Source of the DNA: Rhodospirillales bacterium
GTDB taxonomy: Bacteria; Pseudomonadota; Alphaproteobacteria; Rhodospirillales; Casp-alpha2
Length of the DNA: 8,346 nt
Assembly: GCA_021775275.1 (NCBI GenBank)
Contig: JAJFIE010000197.1
Coordinates: 1 to 8,346, forward strand
Direction of reading: 5' to 3'
Part shown: positions 6,188-8,346 of the stretch, in pieces
How positions within the stretch are numbered: position 1 is the stretch's first letter
How the letters are laid out: each line of letters opens with the position of its first letter
The notes under the pieces: generated by a model
What the model was told of the DNA's origin: nothing
Database searches by the model: none
What the model saw: only the letters and a program-made list of their open reading frames with translations
Made by a program: the position numbers and the translations under genes

Positions 6188-7272
6188 CGCCTGTCACGCC
6201 ACTGGCTATACAGGCGGTAAGACAGCGGCGCAATGATGACCAGCAGAATGACGCGGTACAGATGATGCGTCGACACGAACGCGGGATCAACGCCTAGCGC
6301 GATGCTCATGAGCATCATTTCCGGCAGGCCGCCCGGCGCGAACGCCAGCCATAACGCTGCAAAGGAAACCCCTGTTAACGGCGCAATCGAGAGGGCTGCC
6401 AATGCAGCCGCTGCGAGCATGTAAAGCCCCGTAATGACGGCGGCGAAAAGCGTTTCGGGAATCTCGCGGATAGATACCCCGATGAACCGGCAGCCAATGC
6501 TGGTTCCGACCACGATTTGCGCCGCATTGACCAATTCTATGGGGGGCTTGGCCGCTGTAACGCCTGCCAGATGAATGCCCATGCTGGCGACCATGGCGCC
6601 TATAAGGGGGTAGGCCGGGATACGAATTGCCCTGGCCACCAGTGGGCCGACAATACCTGCGGCTAACAGCATGAAACCGTCAGAGAGCGACAGGTCGCCG
6701 ATCGTGGCGATGGCCGATGCGGTATTCGCGGGGACCACTCCTTCGACAAATCTGAACCAGAAAGGAATGATCAGGACCGTTAGCATGATGCGGACGGAAT
6801 GGATCAGTGCGATGGAACGGTCATCGCCTCCCATCGCTCCTCCGGTAATCACCATGTCGGTCAATCCGCCGGGAACAGAGGAGAAAAAGGCCGTCGGCTG
6901 GTCAAAACCGAGCAACTGCCGGAGTCCAAAAAATCCAATGACCGTGACCATTGCGACGAATACCGTCATTGCGGACAGGGTGGCGAACCACCCCGGAATG
7001 CTTTGCAGGACGGCGGGTGTGAATGCGCTGCCCAGCATGACACCCAGGACAGCCAGCATGATGACCCGCAATCGAATGGGGCGTTGCAGGCGTCCTCCTG
7101 CCATGGCGATGATTGTTGTGGCGATCATGGCGCCCAGCATCCATGCGAGTGGTATGCGAAACTGACTTAATATCCATCCGCCAAGAGTACCGATGGCAAG
7201 GGTGACGGCCAGACGGGTTGTGGCATGGAGGAAGGTTTTGGCGGATGTACGCTGATCTGCTTCGGGTGTCAC
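6184..7272 (-). CDS. AbrB-family integral membrane protein
   Basis: A 362-residue, very hydrophobic inner-membrane protein of the AbrB/'ammonia monooxygenase' family (PF05145 type). It is unrelated to the Bacillus AbrB transcription factor despite frequent annotations. Two homologous halves are visible: [11 protein letters not shown] (39-49), VPGGLTDM (133-140) and [10 protein letters not shown] (155-164) match [11 protein letters not shown] (217-227), APGGLPEM (312-319) and [10 protein letters not shown] (334-343), an offset of about 179 residues. About ten membrane segments are likely. Members are thought to be transporters or regulators of membrane processes, but the substrate is not established. 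The start is GTG, overlapping the nadK stop (GTGA), so it depends on nadK transcription and probably translational coupling; its own ribosome binding site is weak. The TAG stop at 6184-6186 overlaps the pyrD stop on the other strand. Confidence 0.9.
   Translation of the reverse strand: MTPEADQRTSAKTFLHATTRLAVTLAIGTLGGWILSQFRIPLAWMLGAMIATTIIAMAGGRLQRPIRLRVIMLAVLGVMLGSAFTPAVLQSIPGWFATLSAMTVFVAMVTVIGFFGLRQLLGFDQPTAFFSSVPGGLTDMVITGGAMGGDDRSIALIHSVRIMLTVLIIPFWFRFVEGVVPANTASAIATIGDLSLSDGFMLLAAGIVGPLVARAIRIPAYPLIGAMVASMGIHLAGVTAAKPPIELVNAAQIVVGTSIGCRFIGVSIREIPETLFAAVITGLYMLAAAALAALSIAPLTGVSFAALWLAFAPGGLPEMMLMSIALGVDPAFVSTHHLYRVILLVIIAPLSYRLYSQWRDRR
6188..6216. other. Inverted repeat at the convergent pyrD/abrB 3' ends
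   Basis: CGCCTGT (6188-6194) and ACAGGCG (6210-6216) form a perfect seven-base-pair stem around a 15-base loop that itself holds a small GCC/GGC stem. It starts directly after the pyrD TAA and lies within the last codons of the opposing gene. No T-tract follows on either strand, so it is not a classical intrinsic terminator; it might stabilise the pyrD 3' end or act with Rho. It may also simply reflect coding sequence. Confidence 0.35.
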
Positions 7273-8036
7273 GGCAGGAATTGCTCTTTGACGATCCGTT
7301 CGTCCAGATTGTGTTCCGGGTCGAACAGGAGTGTTGTCGTTTTGCTGCTGTCCTGTGAAATGGTTACCCGTTTGACGTTTCGCACTTCCGTATAATCCGC
7401 CACCGCACTTACCAGCCGTTCATCATAATCCAGAATATCGACTTCCACGGCGGCCCGTTGCGGCAGAAGAGCGCCGCGCCAGCGCCGGGGCCGATAGGCG
7501 CTGATGGGTGTCAATGCCAGAAGCTCCGCCCCGATAGGAACAATGGGCCCGTGGGCGGATGCGTTATAGGCGGTAGAGCCGGCAGGGGTGGCGACCAGTA
7601 CGCCATCACAGATCAGCTCGCTCATGCGTTCAATTCCATCCACCTTGATCCGCAACTTGGCGGCAAGGCGGGTTTCGCGGAGCATGGAAACTTCATTAAT
7701 GGCCAGCGCTTCATGCCGTCCGCCGTTGGCGTCAATTGCAATCATGCGAAGCAGGTGCAGGTCTGCGGCTTGTGCCTTGTTCAGTCGCGCAGGCAAGTCC
7801 TCTTCATCATAAGCGTTCATGAGGAACCCGACGGACCCCCGGTTCATGCCATAAACCGGGGCGCGTCGATCCATGCTTTCGTGCAACGCACGCAACATGA
7901 ATCCATCGCCGCCCAGTGCGACAACCACATCGGATTTCTCAGGTTCGACGTGATCATACCGCGCGGTCAGGCGCACCAGGGCGTCCTGCGCTTCCGCATT
8001 CCGTGCGGCAACAAACCCGATGGTCTTGAATGCCAT
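7269..8036 (-). CDS. nadK: NAD kinase
   Basis: Phosphorylates NAD to NADP, supplying the cofactor for reductive biosynthesis; a soluble cytosolic enzyme. The 255 residues show the family motifs: GGDG at 42-45 with catalytic Asp44, NRGSVGFL (65-72), the NE pair at 114-115 (AINEVSML), and the glycine-rich conserved region TPAGSTAYN (150-158) followed by SAHGPIVP. The later [10 protein letters not shown] stretch is typical of alphaproteobacterial members. The length is normal for the short bacterial form. The ATG has a good Shine-Dalgarno, GGAGG, five bases upstream. The stop overlaps the start of the abrB-like gene by four bases, making a two-gene unit on the - strand. Confidence 0.96.
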   Translation of the reverse strand: MAFKTIGFVAARNAEAQDALVRLTARYDHVEPEKSDVVVALGGDGFMLRALHESMDRRAPVYGMNRGSVGFLMNAYDEEDLPARLNKAQAADLHLLRMIAIDANGGRHEALAINEVSMLRETRLAAKLRIKVDGIERMSELICDGVLVATPAGSTAYNASAHGPIVPIGAELLALTPISAYRPRRWRGALLPQRAAVEVDILDYDERLVSAVADYTEVRNVKRVTISQDSSKTTTLLFDPEHNLDERIVKEQFLP

Positions 8037-8044
8037 GAATCCCT

Positions 8045-8056
8045 CCGGTCAACCGG
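8045..8056. promoter_or_regulatory. Short inverted repeat next to the nadK ribosome binding site
   Basis: CCGGT and ACCGG face each other with a two-base spacer, directly upstream of the nadK Shine-Dalgarno. If transcription starts near 8058 as the -10 candidate suggests, this would be at the very 5' end of the message. It could be a small operator or chance; there is no direct support for a regulator. Confidence 0.25.
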
Positions 8057-8064
8057 CGGGTGAG

Positions 8065-8093
8065 AGTATAATCAATGATCAACCCAGCGCCAG
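8065..8093 (-). promoter_or_regulatory. Candidate promoter for nadK-abrB
   Basis: On the - strand, TATACT (8070-8065) is a five-of-six -10 match. CTGGCG (8093-8088), 17 bases before it, is a weak -35. The -10 lies 29 bases before the nadK ATG. nadK could equally be read through from moaA, whose stop is only 79 bases upstream. Confidence 0.35.
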
Positions 8094-8101
8094 TCTGCGT
8101 A

Positions 8102-8113
8102 TACCAATTGGTA
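8102..8113. repeat. Perfect 12-base palindrome between moaA and nadK
   Basis: TACCAATTGGTA reads identically on both strands. It lies two bases beyond the moaA stop codon and just upstream of the candidate nadK -35. With no T-tract after it on the - strand it is a poor terminator; an operator for a dimeric regulator is possible. The half-site resembles ATTGGT/ACCAAT elements of some GntR-family operators, a loose resemblance only. Confidence 0.4.
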
Positions 8114-8115
8114 AA

Positions 8116-8346
8116 TTAACCGCCCGTGACACTCATGTGGCGTTTGACGGAAGGGCCGCCATTTTTGCGGTCGATAATGAAATCATGCCCTTTGGGCTTG
8201 CGGAGGATCGCGGCGTCAATGGCCGCTTCCAGGGCGGCGTCACCTTCGCTGGACCGAAGCGGTTCGCGCAGGTCAGCAGCGTCATCCTGCCCCAGGCACA
8301 TATAAAGCGTGCCGGTACATGTCATACGGACGCGGTTGCATCCTTC
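8116..8346 (-). CDS. moaA: GTP 3',8-cyclase MoaA, C-terminal 76 residues (5' end outside window)
   Basis: MoaA is the radical SAM enzyme that converts GTP to 3',8-cyclo-7,8-dihydro-GTP, the first step of molybdenum cofactor synthesis. The reading frame is open through the right edge and begins [20 protein letters not shown]. The Cys of CNRVR and that of YMCLG are 13 residues apart, matching the second and third ligands (CX2CX13C) of the C-terminal iron-sulfur cluster that binds GTP; the first ligand is just outside. [11 protein letters not shown] and the terminal RHMSVTGG follow, the latter containing the conserved C-terminal Gly-Gly needed for activity in characterised enzymes. The end is intact; an internal ATG at 8325 is not the start. 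Confidence 0.95.
   Translation of the reverse strand, partial: EGCNRVRMTCTGTLYMCLGQDDAADLREPLRSSEGDAALEAAIDAAILRKPKGHDFIIDRKNGGPSVKRHMSVTGG

Noticed and set aside
6671..7170. + strand ORFs opposite the abrB-like gene
   Set aside because: They are antisense frames of a clearly conserved membrane protein and show no recognisable domain.
7458..8063. 201-codon + strand ORF opposite nadK
   Set aside because: It lies antisense to all NAD kinase motifs; its composition is that of a shadow frame.

Overview
The window looks like chromosomal DNA of an alphaproteobacterium, probably a marine or aquatic member of a Rhodospirillales-like group. The evidence is the NAD kinase sequence style (a [10 protein letters not shown] stretch), a class 2 PyrD coupled to a DUF952 gene, a two-half AbrB membrane protein, GC-rich coding DNA and frequent GTG starts. 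I cannot name a genus.

Left part (1-3297): the 3' end of a very large, acidic, secreted repeat protein on the + strand, open at the left edge. In order it shows VCBS-type repeats, a cadherin-like (tandem-95 type) domain, a jelly-roll carbohydrate-binding-like domain, a 'YPLDI' Ig-like module, a second cadherin-like domain, a LamG/concanavalin-like domain, a second YPLDI module, seven calcium-binding RTX nonapeptides and a C-terminal type I secretion signal. It is an RTX adhesin. No transporter genes for it lie in the window. A strong intrinsic terminator follows at 3329-3365.

Middle part (3380-4742): a soluble Hanks-type Ser/Thr protein kinase (+), whose GTG start lies only 14 bases beyond the terminator T-tract. 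It converges on, and overlaps by 23 bases, a small unrecognised ORF on the - strand (about 71 aa). About 260 bases of AT-richer DNA without a convincing gene follow, probably holding the outward promoters.

Right part (4743-8346): conserved housekeeping genes. A DUF952 protein and quinone-dependent dihydroorotate dehydrogenase (pyrD) overlap by four bases on the + strand and form a translationally coupled pair. They meet, tail to tail with overlapping stop codons, a - strand pair: NAD kinase (nadK) followed by an AbrB-family membrane protein, also joined by a four-base overlap. The last gene is the 3' end of moaA (molybdenum cofactor synthesis), - strand, cut by the right edge.

I see no CRISPR array, tRNA, rRNA, insertion sequence or integrase. 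The least ordinary parts are the modular architecture of the adhesin (two different sugar-binding-like domains inserted at the same place in a duplicated module), the kinase with a degenerate glycine loop placed directly behind the adhesin terminator, and the small convergent ORF. I do not see convincing evidence for a complete new multi-gene system.
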